DNA from: Xanthocytophaga agilis
Lineage (GTDB): Bacteria > Bacteroidota > Bacteroidia > Cytophagales > 172606-1
Direction of reading: 5' to 3'
DNA: 64,000 nucleotides
Assembly: GCF_030068605.1 (NCBI RefSeq)
Contig: NZ_JASJOU010000004.1
Location: 524,378 to 588,377 of the forward strand
Within the stretch, counting starts at the first letter, position 1; each line of letters starts with the position of its first letter. Positions 44,842 through 54,351 of this stretch are shown piece by piece. A model generated the notes under the pieces. It did not search any database. It saw nothing but the letters and a program-made list of their open reading frames with translations, and had not been told where the DNA came from. Both the position numbers and the translations under genes were made by a program.

Positions 44842-47800
44842 ATGGAGCCACTAATTCACATAGCCCCCTCTGGCGTCCCTGGGTTTTTGTCTGGTGGTGG
44901 ACAAAGCGGACAGCTTATTCGGGAATACGACTGGTCAAAAACCCCGTTGGGTTTGGTACAGACATGGCCGCAAAGTTTGCGATCTGCCTTAAGTATCTGT
45001 TTAAACTCCAACTTCCCGATTGCCATTTATTGGGGGAAAGAACTTACTTTGCTTTACAACGATGCCTGGAGTCCTATTCCTGGTATCAAACATCCCTGGG
45101 CATTGGGCAGGCCGGCTATCGAAGTGTGGCCTGAAATCTGGCAAGACATAGAGCCACAATTTAAAAAAGCTTTTCAGGGTGAGCCGGGAGGCTCCAAGGA
45201 TGCACTGCTTCCTATGCAGCGCCATGGGTATACAGAAGAGTGCTATTTTGATTTTACCTTTACACCCATCTATGGAGAGACAGGAAAGATAGAGGGTGTT
45301 TTTAATGCTGTCAGTGAAACTACTTACCGACTTATCAGTGAAAGACGGAATACATTTCTGAAGAGGCTCTCCCTACACATTGCAGCCTGTAAAACATCCG
45401 AAGACGTTTTTAAAAAAGGAATGGCCTTTCTAAAAGAAGCCTCTATAGATATTCCTTTTGCTTCTGTGTATACACTTTCTGCAGACAGCATGTCATCCGC
45501 AGGCAATGACTTTTCTGCAGGGAATGCCGTGCTCCAATTTACCACACTGATGGATAAAGAACTGACTTTTCAACAAAAGCCCTGGCCTTTTGAGCAAATT
45601 GTGCAATCAGGCCAACCTCTTTACATTGATACGATAGATGCCTATTTTTCAGAAGTACCCAAAGGCTACTGGCCAGAAAAAACAACAGAAGGCTACATTG
45701 TTCCTTTGCGAGCTAACAGTGGAATCATTAATGGCTTTTTAGTGTGCGGATTAAGTGCTCGCCATCGTTTTGATGATGACTATCAGTCCTTTGTAGAAGC
45801 TATTGTCAGTACATTTACTGCGGTGCTGCATACGATCTTTTCATTGGAAGAAGAAAGACAAAAGGCAGAAGCACTGGCAGAAATTGACCGGGCTAAAACA
45901 ACCTTTTTCTCCAATATCAGCCATGAGTTCAGAACGCCACTCACATTGCTGCTAGGGCCTATTGAAGACACATTGAATGATCCGGCTACCTTACCCCAAA
46001 ATAAAGCACGCATGGAGGTTGCCTACCGGAACATATTGCGGATGCAGAAACTGGTCAATACGTTGCTCGAGTTTTCCAGAATTGAAGCCGGAAGAGTGGA
46101 GGGTAGATTTAGCAGGGTAAACATTGGTACTCTAACAGAAGATCTGGCCAGTGTGTTTCGTTCTGCTATCGAAAAGGCAGGCATGCAGCTTACCGTCATC
46201 CAGGATCCGATTGTCAGTGATGTGTATGTAGATATAGATATGTGGGAAAAAATTATCCTTAACCTGTTATCCAACGCATTTAAGTACAGCCAGGAAGGAA
46301 CCATTAGCCTGCATATCGGACAGATAGGTAATCAGATTCAGGTTAGTGTAGCAGATACAGGGATAGGTATAGCACCCGATCAACTGGATAAAATTTTCAA
46401 CCGCTTTCACCGAATCGAAAATCACGAAGGAAGAAGCCAGGAAGGGACAGGTATCGGTCTGGCAATGGTGAAAGAACTGGTTAAACTACATCATGGTTCG
46501 ATCACAGTACAAAGTAAAGTAGGCTCTGGCTCTGTCTTTACGATTACCATTCCCGTTGGAAAAGATCATCTTCCTGCAGACAAGATAGTAGCAATAGATC
46601 CATTGCTGGAAGGGGGAATTATTCCGGATAGCGCATGGCATACGGGTACCATACATTCAGAAGCTTTTGTGCAGGAGGCATGGAAATGGTTACCCACTGA
46701 AGAGACTTTACCATCTGAAGAACAAAGTACGGAAAATCAGAAAGCGGATGATCCGAAATATCTTGCTGCCATCACTGGTTCTGCTGTTTCTTCTTCTCAG
46801 AGCTATAAAAGCCAAATCCTGCTGGCTGATGACAATGCTGACATGCGGGAATATGTGGAACGTCTGTTATCAGATAGGTTTACAGTCCTTACTGCTATCA
46901 ATGGCGAGGACGCTCTTCAAAAGATTCTGCGTTTTAAACCTGAACTGGTGTTATCTGATATTATGATGCCAAAAATGGATGGTTTTGAGCTGTTGAGGCA
47001 AATACGGAATCATCCGGAGATTAAAAATATACCGGTTATTTTTCTTTCTGCCCGAGCCGGTGAAGAAGCGAAAGTAGAAGGTTTGGATGCAGGGGTGGAT
47101 GATTATCTGGTAAAGCCTTTTTCTGCTAAAGAACTCATTGGCCGGGTTAGCAATCAGATACGTATTAATCAGGTTCGTCGTGAAACAGAGCAGCAGTTTT
47201 ATCAGCTTTTCTTGCAGGCTCCCGCCTTGATTAATGTATTGAAAGGTCCTGAGCACCGGTATGAATTTTTCCATCCCAAAAACAAGGAAATCTTTGGTAA
47301 TAAGGATTTTACAGGTATGACCATCCGGCAGGCATTGCCGGAATTACAAGGACAGGGAATTTTCGAGATGCTTGATGAGGTTTACCAAAATGGAAAGTCA
47401 ATTATACTCAACGAGCGCCATGTAGACTTTCTGGATGAAAACGGAAAGCTAGTCGAGAAATACCTGAATATTATTTATCAACCCTGGTATGATATCAAAG
47501 GGCAGATCCAGGGGATTTTAAACTTTGCACTTGATGTGACGGAAACGGTTCAGAGCCGAAAGAAAATAGAAATAAGCGAAAATCGTTTTCGCAGCCTGAT
47601 TATGCAGGCACCAGTTAGCATTGCAGTCCTGCTGGGGCCAGACCGGATTGTCGATATCGTGAATAACAATTATTTGCAGCTGATTGGAAAAGAAAGAGAA
47701 TCCTTTGTTGGGAAGCCTTTGTGGGATGCGTTACCGGAAGTAAAAGAACAGGGTTTTGATCAGCTTTTACAACAGGTAATGGATACAGGAATGACTTATA

Positions 47801-49101
47801 CAGGGTATGAACAGGAGTTATTGCTTTTACGTCATGGAAAGCAGGAAACAATGTATGTCAACTTTATCTATTCACCGTTAAAGGACATTGATGACAACAC
47901 CATTGGCATTATGGTGGTGGCTACTGAGGTAACAGAGCAGGTCAGAGCTCATCGGAAAATTAAGGAGAGTGAACAAGCACTTAATGAAATGGCTAATGCC
48001 ATACCCCAACTGGCATGGGTAGCCGGTCCCAATCTGGAGGTACTTTATTTTAATAACCGTCTGTCTGAATTTAAAGGTGCTGAAAAACTACCTGATGGCA
48101 ACTGGACCTGGAAAGGAATGGTGCATACAGAGGATCTGAGCCGAACTGAATCATTATGGAATGCAGCAAGCCGGACAGGTGAGAACTTTCAGTGTGAACA
48201 TCGGATTCAGCTCAAAGACGGAACCTATCGGTGGCATTTAAGCAGAGGTATACCCCAAAGGAATCAGGAAGGGGAAGTTATCAAGTGGTTTGGTACTACC
48301 ACAGATATTCACATCGCGCGTGAACAGGCATCTATTCTGGAGGCAGAAGTGAAAAAACGTACGCTGGAACTACAGCAGCTCAACTTGTCTCTTCATAAAT
48401 CAAATGAGGATCTGCAACAATTTGCTCATGTGGCCAGCCATGATTTAAAAGAACCTGTCCGAAAGATCAAGACTTTCACTGGCCGGCTACAAGACGAATA
48501 CAGCCATACTATACCTGAACAGGGAAAAGCATTTCTGGAAAAAATACAGACAGCAACAAACCGGATGGTTTCGATGGTAGACGGGGTATTGGCTTATTCC
48601 AAGCTTAATGCAAACGAACAGCCTATTGAAGCTATTGACCTCAATCAAACACTGATAAATATTGTAACAGATCTTGAACTGTTAATTCAACAAAAGGACG
48701 CAGTTATTACCTGGGATTTACTTCCTGTTATTCAGGGTGCACCGGTATTAATTTACCAGCTGTTTTATAATCTGATCAACAACTCACTTAAGTTTTCCAA
48801 AAAAGATCAAAAGCCTGTAATCAGCATTACTTCTTCTTTTGAAACAACGAATGGCGATTTTGTCAGGATTCAGGTTGCGGATAACGGAATCGGCTTCACG
48901 GATGACAATGCAGAAAAGATATTCAATACCTTCACCCGGCTCAACTCCAAGGATGAGTATGAGGGAACGGGATTAGGCCTGGCACTTTGTAAGAAAATTG
49001 TAGAACGGCATCAGGGAAGCATTTTTGCTATATCCCAAAAAGATCAGGGGGCAACATTTATCATTTCTTTACCTGTAACACAGTCACAAGAAAGCCTTTA
49101 G
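44842..49101 (+). CDS. Hybrid sensor with two histidine kinase modules, a receiver and several PAS domains
   Basis: A 1,419-residue soluble protein. Order by motif: PAS-like sensor (~15-165), GAF-like (~170-340), HisKA with FFSNISHEFRTPLTLLLG (~350-415), HATPase with LLSNAFKYS, VADTGIGIA and GTGIGLAMVKELVKLHHG (to ~580), receiver (~655-775; ILLADDNADMREY, LSDIMMPKMDGFELL, YLVKPF), three PAS domains (~790-1170), then a second HisKA with QFAHVASHDLKEPVRKIKTF and HATPase with INNSLKFSKK, VADNGIGF and GTGLGLALCKKIVERHQG. Having two complete kinase modules around a receiver is uncommon. The ATG at 44842 is used; ATG 44838 is out of frame. The receiver genes nearby are plausible phosphorelay partners. 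Confidence 0.88.
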   Translation: MEPLIHIAPSGVPGFLSGGGQSGQLIREYDWSKTPLGLVQTWPQSLRSALSICLNSNFPIAIYWGKELTLLYNDAWSPIPGIKHPWALGRPAIEVWPEIWQDIEPQFKKAFQGEPGGSKDALLPMQRHGYTEECYFDFTFTPIYGETGKIEGVFNAVSETTYRLISERRNTFLKRLSLHIAACKTSEDVFKKGMAFLKEASIDIPFASVYTLSADSMSSAGNDFSAGNAVLQFTTLMDKELTFQQKPWPFEQIVQSGQPLYIDTIDAYFSEVPKGYWPEKTTEGYIVPLRANSGIINGFLVCGLSARHRFDDDYQSFVEAIVSTFTAVLHTIFSLEEERQKAEALAEIDRAKTTFFSNISHEFRTPLTLLLGPIEDTLNDPATLPQNKARMEVAYRNILRMQKLVNTLLEFSRIEAGRVEGRFSRVNIGTLTEDLASVFRSAIEKAGMQLTVIQDPIVSDVYVDIDMWEKIILNLLSNAFKYSQEGTISLHIGQIGNQIQVSVADTGIGIAPDQLDKIFNRFHRIENHEGRSQEGTGIGLAMVKELVKLHHGSITVQSKVGSGSVFTITIPVGKDHLPADKIVAIDPLLEGGIIPDSAWHTGTIHSEAFVQEAWKWLPTEETLPSEEQSTENQKADDPKYLAAITGSAVSSSQSYKSQILLADDNADMREYVERLLSDRFTVLTAINGEDALQKILRFKPELVLSDIMMPKMDGFELLRQIRNHPEIKNIPVIFLSARAGEEAKVEGLDAGVDDYLVKPFSAKELIGRVSNQIRINQVRRETEQQFYQLFLQAPALINVLKGPEHRYEFFHPKNKEIFGNKDFTGMTIRQALPELQGQGIFEMLDEVYQNGKSIILNERHVDFLDENGKLVEKYLNIIYQPWYDIKGQIQGILNFALDVTETVQSRKKIEISENRFRSLIMQAPVSIAVLLGPDRIVDIVNNNYLQLIGKERESFVGKPLWDALPEVKEQGFDQLLQQVMDTGMTYTGYEQELLLLRHGKQETMYVNFIYSPLKDIDDNTIGIMVVATEVTEQVRAHRKIKESEQALNEMANAIPQLAWVAGPNLEVLYFNNRLSEFKGAEKLPDGNWTWKGMVHTEDLSRTESLWNAASRTGENFQCEHRIQLKDGTYRWHLSRGIPQRNQEGEVIKWFGTTTDIHIAREQASILEAEVKKRTLELQQLNLSLHKSNEDLQQFAHVASHDLKEPVRKIKTFTGRLQDEYSHTIPEQGKAFLEKIQTATNRMVSMVDGVLAYSKLNANEQPIEAIDLNQTLINIVTDLELLIQQKDAVITWDLLPVIQGAPVLIYQLFYNLINNSLKFSKKDQKPVISITSSFETTNGDFVRIQVADNGIGFTDDNAEKIFNTFTRLNSKDEYEGTGLGLALCKKIVERHQGSIFAISQKDQGATFIISLPVTQSQESL

Positions 49102-49158
49102 TCGTTTACTTTTACTGAAAGTTATACTAAAAGAAAGTAACTCTAAAATCATTGTATG

Positions 49159-49451
49159 GAGTTATCCCGAATATTGGATGTGAGTAAAACCCAAGCCTGT
49201 ATTTTTGACAGTATGGGCCTGGGTTACTTTTTGAGAAATCTCTTTTCTGAGTTTATTCATTGTCTCTTTCATCACTCTATTTACGGCTTGGTACTTTTTC
49301 CAATCCTTCCCCCACATGGCCAAGAGCCAACTTGTGGGAAAAGACTTCCTGCGCACCTACACTTCCACTCGCGAGTAAAGTCATCTTTGCTCTCTTTGTG
49401 GCAATTTTTATTACTTCTTATGACAACCTTCCTTCAAATTTGGGATAACTC
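49159..49451. mobile_element. MITE-like inverted-repeat element, copy 1
   Basis: Bounded by GAGTTATCCCGA (49159-49170) and TTGGGATAACTC (49440-49451), a 12-bp terminal inverted repeat with one mismatch. Inside are a hairpin (AACCCAAGCC/GGCCTGGGTT) and a shared 3' block (GCACCTACAC, AAAGTCATCTTTGCTCTC). The element aligns over its length with 59021-59363. It encodes no transposase, as expected for a non-autonomous element. No target duplication could be confirmed. Confidence 0.7.
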
Positions 49452-49488
49452 ATAATCAGTGTCTACTTATCTTTTTGAGTTTATAGCT

Positions 49489-49935
49489 CTAGTTATGCAT
49501 AGGCTCAGGATGCTCACAAACTGACCAGTACCCGATTAACAGATCCAGCGTTCTCTTTAGTTGATCATAATCGTTGGGTTTCTGGAAAACACCCTGAATC
49601 GTTAATTCGAGATAAGCTTTGGAAACCAGTTCCTTTCTAAAAGAAGTAGACATAAATACAAACGGAATGCTGCGTTGCCTGAGTATAGGGTCCTGATCAA
49701 TTTGCTTTTTAAGGTCAATTCCACTCTGCTGAGGTAGCATGAGATCACAAATAATCAGAAAAGGGATTTGATCTGTTGTTTGCAGATACTGAAGCGCATC
49801 TATGCCTTTTGTAAAGTAGAGCCGTTGATTTCGCGTTTGTAATTCTGTAAATACATTTTCCATTAAGAAATGATCGTCCTGATCATCTTCAATGATAATA
49901 ATTGGTCCGTTTTTCAGGCTTTCAGATAGGTTCAT
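49489..49935 (-). CDS. Single-domain response regulator (receiver A)
   Basis: A 148-residue stand-alone CheY-like receiver. The acidic pocket is complete (IIIIEDDQDD, Asp17/Asp18), the phospho-acceptor is in IICDLMLPQQSG (Asp64), and the Ser/Thr and Lys switch residues are in FMSTS (96/97) and VFQKP (Lys119). It has no output domain, so it would relay phosphate or control a partner by binding. The Rcp1-like signature GVFQKPNDY is shared with the other receivers nearby. It is convergent with the hybrid kinase gene across the MITE-like element. Confidence 0.87.
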   Translation of the reverse strand: MNLSESLKNGPIIIIEDDQDDHFLMENVFTELQTRNQRLYFTKGIDALQYLQTTDQIPFLIICDLMLPQQSGIDLKKQIDQDPILRQRSIPFVFMSTSFRKELVSKAYLELTIQGVFQKPNDYDQLKRTLDLLIGYWSVCEHPEPMHN

Positions 49936-50146
49936 TTACATAGGTAATTAAATACATACAAACACATAGTATCATTGCTCAGATGGTTAGAGGTACTTAA
50001 AGAGTTTTAGGGTACATACATAATAGACTATTGCCTCATTCAGGCGTAGTAACAGTCGGTTTGCCTCTACTTCTAAAAAACTTGATACTACCTCTTTAAA
50101 AATCAAAGTATATAGTAAGCTCAATAAGTGATCACACTGCTCTTTA

Positions 50147-50587
50147 TTATTGATTAGGGTGCTGGCAATGTTGCCAGTAATCCAAGATAGAGTAGAGTCG
50201 TCGCTTCAGTTCTTCGTAATCACTGCTTTTTTGAAAATATCCCTGAATTGTTAGCTTTCTATAAGCCTCCTCCACAGTTTTCTTCTCAATAGAGGTAGAG
50301 AAAAATACAAAGGGTATACTCTTTGCCCTCAAATGTTCATCCTGGTCAATTTCCTTTTTAAACTCCAGTCCATTCATTATTGGTAAATTGATGTCGCAGA
50401 TTATAATAAAGGGTTGAGTGGGATCTTCTTTCAGAAAAGTCATAGCATTGACAGCATTAATGAAATATTTTACCCTGGATGCAATCTCTAGTTCCTTAAA
50501 CACCTGATCGAAAATATACCGATCATCAGCGTCATCCTCTATAATGAGGATAGGGCCATTTATAGAAAGCGGAGAATAATTATTCAT
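50147..50587 (-). CDS. Single-domain response regulator (receiver B)
   Basis: ATG 50587 (MNNYSPLSINGPILIIEDDA) is preferred over 50608 by comparison with receiver C; 146 residues. All active-site residues are present: EDDADD, the acceptor Asp in IIICDINLPIMNG, FFSTS and YFQKS. It is very close to receiver C at 53286 (shared GYFQKSxDYExLK and SILDYWQHCQHPN), so the two are a recent duplication. It has no output domain; the partner kinase is unknown but the hybrid sensor is near. Confidence 0.87.
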   Translation of the reverse strand: MNNYSPLSINGPILIIEDDADDRYIFDQVFKELEIASRVKYFINAVNAMTFLKEDPTQPFIIICDINLPIMNGLEFKKEIDQDEHLRAKSIPFVFFSTSIEKKTVEEAYRKLTIQGYFQKSSDYEELKRRLYSILDYWQHCQHPNQ

Positions 50588-50748
50588 TGGTAAAGAGTCA
50601 TATTGCATAAAATAGAATCAACACAGGAGGAATACTAAAAAGCTATACCTATGCTTTTGTCAACAACTAATCTGATTATAGGGAGAGAGTTATGGACTTT
50701 TCCGGAAATGCGGTTTGTAGATAAGAAGTCACTGGCGCAAGCGTCCAC

Positions 50749-51078
50749 CTTATCGTGTCCCGTCTCTTTTGTAGAAGTTAAAGAATAGGGGCTGCTTGTC
50801 AACTATGTTGTTTCAGCTTCCTGTTCTTTATTCTGCCACTAACCTCCTACTTTTTGCTTGTCCAAAAGAGGACAACAAATGAGAATTTGTTGGGCCAGGA
50901 TGTGTGCCAGCCGCAAAAAAGGACGAAAAAATCCAAAGCTTCGCCGCTCAGAGCCAACGCTAGGCCCGCAGAATTTTTATCCCAACACACCTACACACCA
51001 TCCACGATTGAAGGCATATCAACTCTCTTTGTACCAAAATTTGTCTGCATCTCCATAAAAGATATGGGACAGGATAAG
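50749..51078. mobile_element. MITE-like inverted-repeat element, divergent copy 3
   Basis: CTTATCGTGTCCCGTCTCTTTT (50749-50770) mirrors AAAAGATATGGGACAGGATAAG (51057-51078) with four mismatches over 22 bases. Inside, CACCTACACACCATCCACG and CAACTCTCTTTGTACC match the 3' block of the two other elements, so it is a distant member of the same family. CTTTTTGCTTGTCCAAAAGAG near 50850 is an internal palindromic part. No transposase is encoded. Confidence 0.55.
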
Positions 51079-51126
51079 CGTTCAGCTTAGGGATAATATA
51101 CAATCAGGGGAAGATGGAACTCTCTG

Positions 51127-51196
51127 TCCTACTTCCCGCCCACGCCTTAGCGTGGCAGGCCGTTGTCGGGACAGGCGTGGCAAGGCAGACGGCCTA
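51127..51196. repeat. GC-rich nested inverted repeats
   Basis: A short GC-rich island in AT-rich surroundings. CCACGC-CTTA-GCGTGG forms a small hairpin, and AGGCCGT pairs with ACGGCCT across GCGTGGCAAGGC. It resembles the palindromic inserts found in the MITE-like elements (compare 59164-59183). Confidence 0.5.
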
Positions 51197-51250
51197 TGGA
51201 TGCTGAATATATTTTTTGCTCAGAACAGAGATTACTCTATTTGTCAACAT

Positions 51251-51366
51251 ATTCTTTCAGAAGGACAGGGAGGAGAGTAATACTTCTAAAAGAATAGAGA
51301 AAATGTGTTTTTTTCAGGAGGAGGAAAAAGTGGGGAGGAGCGGAAAAAAATAGATTTTCCCTGAAA
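51251..51366. repeat. Purine-rich ~30-bp repeats, short array
   Basis: ATTCTTTCAGAAGGACAGGG (51251-51270) and TTTTTTTCAGGAGGAGGAAA (51308-51327) start degenerate units that then run through GA-rich sequence. The same unit occurs ~10 times at 56157-56510. Both arrays lie directly 3' of a small minus-strand gene. Confidence 0.6.
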
Positions 51367-51532
51367 CACTCAAAATAGAAAATGCTATGGGACAAGATAA
51401 GGTTCTACGAATTGCTAGCTACAAAGCGGATTTATGTAGATAAAATAGGGCACACCATTTTCGAAAATGGTGTAAACTAAATCCAGATATACTATCTGTG
51501 TGTAGAGGTTAGTACAGCAAAAGATGAGTATT

Positions 51533-51898
51533 TTATAATGCAGATAGTAGATCGGGCAAGTTAATACTATGGGTGCTATATGCTTTAATAATTTCAATAT
51601 AGTATCTCTTTATCAGTACGTTGTCCTGAGGACTTAAAATTTTGGACTCAGCTTGCCTTCTTTGTTGGATGGAGGTGTAAATCTCCTCTAGTACTTTTGG
51701 ATTAATAGTGGTAATGCTCTGTAATGCATACTCTTTTATCAAAACTAAGATAACAGGCAACTCTTTACTGACGGCATTGATTGTGTTGATAGCACGTAAA
51801 TCCTGATGGGTAAAGCTTTCTGATTTTCCTTCGAAGAAACGGTTTATGATACTTTGTTGTATATAGTCTATGGCATCTTTTGTAGTAAAATGACTCAT
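51533..51898 (-). CDS. Small helical hypothetical protein
   Basis: A 121-residue, mostly helical cytoplasmic protein (AIDYIQQSIINRFFEGKSES, DLRAINTINAVSKELPVILV, LKEYALQSITTI-like segments). It has no signal peptide and no known domain. It lies amid the stand-alone receivers and may be one of several helical partner proteins here, but it lacks the C-terminal pattern shared by the 55387 and 57570 products. The purine-rich repeats sit just 3' of its gene. Confidence 0.55.
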   Translation of the reverse strand: MSHFTTKDAIDYIQQSIINRFFEGKSESFTHQDLRAINTINAVSKELPVILVLIKEYALQSITTINPKVLEEIYTSIQQRRQAESKILSPQDNVLIKRYYIEIIKAYSTHSINLPDLLSAL

Positions 51899-52074
51899 AT
51901 TTTTTTAATTAACAAAGAGTAGTGTAATTTACTAAATTGTATAAAGTTACTATTTCTGAAGTACAATTGAAAAAAAGATAGTTTCTCTCTGTGTAAGATT
52001 AGAGGGATAAAATTCCCCGAATTTTTTCTTACTGCCAACCTTTTGTGATAGTTGAATGATCTTCACCAGGAAAT
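51899..52074. other. Spacer with promoter of the helical protein gene
   Basis: About 175 bases before the AraC relic; nothing else was recognised. The relic and ~125 more bases follow before receiver D. Confidence 0.3.
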
Positions 52075-52290
52075 ATGTTTAGCCTGTTGACTTTAAGTCT
52101 CACAGGGTGGCGTGTATCGTATTTCAACTTTTTGCGTATTAATAAAGCGAAAGATTTGCTCCTTAGTAAGAAGCAAACAGATTTTAGCAATATGGAAAGC
52201 CAGTGTACTAAAGTCAGGTGTCCGTATCTTTCATTTTCGGGTTTTCCTATACCAACATTCATCTCCAAATGAATTACAACAATCAATGGT
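52075..52290 (+). pseudogene. Relic of an AraC-type DNA-binding domain
   Basis: One plus frame reads FLRINKAKDLLLSKKQTDFS, the hallmark helix of AraC-type domains (RLNKAKELLLS in intact forms). After a frameshift the other frame gives VRIFHFRVFLYQHSSPNEL, corresponding to the second helix-turn-helix ending (F.RVFK.H.G.SPNE). No intact gene remains. It may be the tail of a lost AraC regulator or of a hybrid two-component protein, which would fit the neighbourhood. Confidence 0.45.
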
Positions 52291-52414
52291 ATGCTCAGAC
52301 AGGACATACTGTTTACAGCGCATCTACTTTACCGGGTAACTACACAAAAATAAAGGCAGAGACCTGCTAGCAGATTTCGTAAATAAACCCTTACAGCATG
52401 TATTTTTCAGTAGT

Positions 52415-52828
52415 TTATTGGCCACAGTTTATGTCAAGCCAGAAGGTACATGTTTGGGTAATCATTTCTACCAGTTTCGTGAAGCTATCCGGTTTGATCA
52501 GATAGCTGTTTGCACCCAGGTCGTAGCAATCTGCAATATCTTTTTGTGCACTGGAAGTAGAAAAGACAACAACAGGTATTGACTTTACTACCGAATTGGA
52601 CTTTAGTTCTTTTATTGTCGCTTTACCATCTATCTGTGACATATTCAAATCCAGCAGAATAAAGGCTGGCAGGGATTGCCTTTGGGTAAGTGACTTTACC
52701 AGATGATGTGTCAATTCCAATCCATTGGTAAAAAAGAAGATAGGATTGTTTATATTACTTTCTGTAAAGGCCATCTGTAACAAAGACGGGTTTTCCTTCT
52801 TGTCATGTGCAATTAAAATCGTGCGCAT
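52415..52828 (-). CDS. Single-domain response regulator with altered acidic pocket (receiver D)
   Basis: ATG 52828 (MRTILIAHDKKEN) is preferred over 52861 because it aligns with receiver E; 137 residues. The acceptor Asp60 is in FILLDLNMSQIDG, and the switch residues are in VVFSTSS and YLIKP (Lys112). The usual acidic pair is changed: receiver E has IIDDDPED where this one has IAHDKKEN, so one Asp is His and a further acidic residue is Lys. Mg2+ binding and phosphorylation may be weakened. The P after the acceptor motif is S. It is a paralogue of receiver E and probably a signalling adaptor. Confidence 0.82.
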   Translation of the reverse strand: MRTILIAHDKKENPSLLQMAFTESNINNPIFFFTNGLELTHHLVKSLTQRQSLPAFILLDLNMSQIDGKATIKELKSNSVVKSIPVVVFSTSSAQKDIADCYDLGANSYLIKPDSFTKLVEMITQTCTFWLDINCGQ

Positions 52829-52861
52829 TGGGGTACATGTAGTTGAATTAGAGATTGGCAA

Positions 52862-53285
52862 TGAGAATGAGTAAAGAGGTCGGTTTTAGCAGAGCACAAA
52901 ACATAAAAAGCCTTTCTTGTTCAGAAAGACTTTTCTGTAAAGAAGGTGAAGGTTTGCCAGATGTGTACACAGGAAATTATGGTTACTAATTTCTGGAAAT
53001 TAACAGGTTGTAAGTAGTTGGTTACAGAAAAATATCTTCCAATTATCTTGTAGCTTCAGGAATACAAATTTTACTATTCGCATGCATTCCTGAAAGAGTG
53101 TAAATACGCAATTTAACAAACACGTATTTGACGCAGGAAAAGAGCCCTGAAAACAGCTACCCGTTACCCTTTCAGAACTTGATCCTATTCCAGAGAAGCT
53201 ATGTGCCATTCCATTTATCCAATGTCTATATAGTGTATAAATGTGCTTTTTCCTGCTATACAACCTGAAAAAACGAGGTTTTTCT
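52862..53285. other. Spacer between receivers D and C
   Basis: About 420 bases with no supported gene. AAAAAGCCTTTCTTGTTCAG near 52897 could be part of a weak hairpin with AAGACTTTTC. The promoter of receiver D must lie at its left part. Confidence 0.3.
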
Positions 53286-53726
53286 TTATGGTGAATTAGG
53301 ATGTTGACAGTGTTGCCAGTAATCCAGGATAGAGCAGAGTCGATGCTTCAGGTCTTCGTAATCATCACTTTTTTGAAAATATCCCTGAATAGTCAATTCT
53401 TTGTAGGCCTTATCCACCATTTTTCGGGCAGTGGAAGTGGAAAGGAAAACAAAAGGGATGCTTTTAGCTCTCAGAATTGGGTCCCGATCAATTGCTGTTT
53501 TAAATTCGAGTCCGTTCATTACCGGCAAGTTGATATCACAGATAATCAGGAAAGGCTGGCAGGGATCTTCTCTTAAAAATGCCAGTGCTTTAGCTGGGTT
53601 CGTGAAGTATTTTATTTTATCTGCTATCTGTAATTCACTGAAGATTTTATTAAAAATAAACTGATCGTCCTCATCATCTTCTACAATGAGAATAGGGCCA
53701 TTCATAGAAAGTGAAGGATAATTCAT
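53286..53726 (-). CDS. Single-domain response regulator (receiver C)
   Basis: A 146-residue CheY-like receiver with intact pocket (ILIVEDDEDDQF), acceptor Asp in IICDINLPVMNGLEF, FLSTS and GYFQKS. It closely matches receiver B, including the tail SILDYWQHCQHPN and the bases after the stop codon (GTTGCCAGTAATCCA is within the shared coding end). The duplication is therefore recent relative to the other receivers. No output domain. Partner unknown. Confidence 0.87.
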   Translation of the reverse strand: MNYPSLSMNGPILIVEDDEDDQFIFNKIFSELQIADKIKYFTNPAKALAFLREDPCQPFLIICDINLPVMNGLEFKTAIDRDPILRAKSIPFVFLSTSTARKMVDKAYKELTIQGYFQKSDDYEDLKHRLCSILDYWQHCQHPNSP

Positions 53727-53925
53727 TAGTTATAATCTTAGCAAAGATTTACATAGTACAAAAGAAACTGGTAAAAATCTATACCTCACAACAGTATAAA
53801 AGTAGATGATACACTCCCCGGAATCAGAAGATGGTTTAGGGTAGCCTGTCTGTTTCAGTCCGATTAATTTCAAAAAGGTTTCTGTGAAGAAATCCTTACC
53901 CAAATTACCATCTATGGTACTATCC

Positions 53926-54351
53926 TTATTTTTTGCTTAATGCTACAGGTAATAAAGCCATTTGCACCCAAAAGGTATATAGATAACTAACCAGGGCAAC
54001 CAGTGCATCGTATTCAGAAGGCTTTACTATATAGCCATTGGCTCCAAGCTGATAGCATTCACCCACTTCCAGTGCATTGTCGGAGGTGGAGTAAATCAGT
54101 ACAGGAATACACCGTAATCTGGAGTCCGATTTGATCCATTGTAATGCTTGTTTGCCATTCATACGTGGCATGTTCAGATCCATCAGAATGAAGGCGGGGA
54201 TGTTTGTATCCATTTGTGTATCGATATATTGCATCAGCTCGATACCATCTTTCAGAAACACCAGTGGGTTGGCAATCGTATTTTCAGAGAAGGCAATTTC
54301 CAGAAGAAATCGATCTTCCGGATCATCGTCTATAATCAGAATAGTACGCAT
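53926..54351 (-). CDS. Single-domain response regulator (receiver E)
   Basis: ATG 54351 (MRTILIIDDDPEDRFLLEIA) is chosen over 54405, because the extra 18 residues (MYRYTAIGMATNYYF...) are not receiver-like; 141 residues. Acceptor Asp is in FILMDLNMPRMNG, switch residues in LIYSTS and YIVKP. The C-terminal FWVQMALLPVALSKK extends slightly beyond the fold. It is the intact paralogue of receiver D. It lies in a run of minus-strand receivers and is divergent from receiver F. Confidence 0.85.
   Translation of the reverse strand: MRTILIIDDDPEDRFLLEIAFSENTIANPLVFLKDGIELMQYIDTQMDTNIPAFILMDLNMPRMNGKQALQWIKSDSRLRCIPVLIYSTSDNALEVGECYQLGANGYIVKPSEYDALVALVSYLYTFWVQMALLPVALSKK

Noticed and set aside
49156..49455. 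99-codon plus-strand frame
   Set aside because: It coincides with the MITE-like element; the related element at 59021 is not open in the same frame.
52029..52307. 92-codon minus-strand frame
   Set aside because: The opposite strand carries the AraC-domain relic, which is the better explanation.
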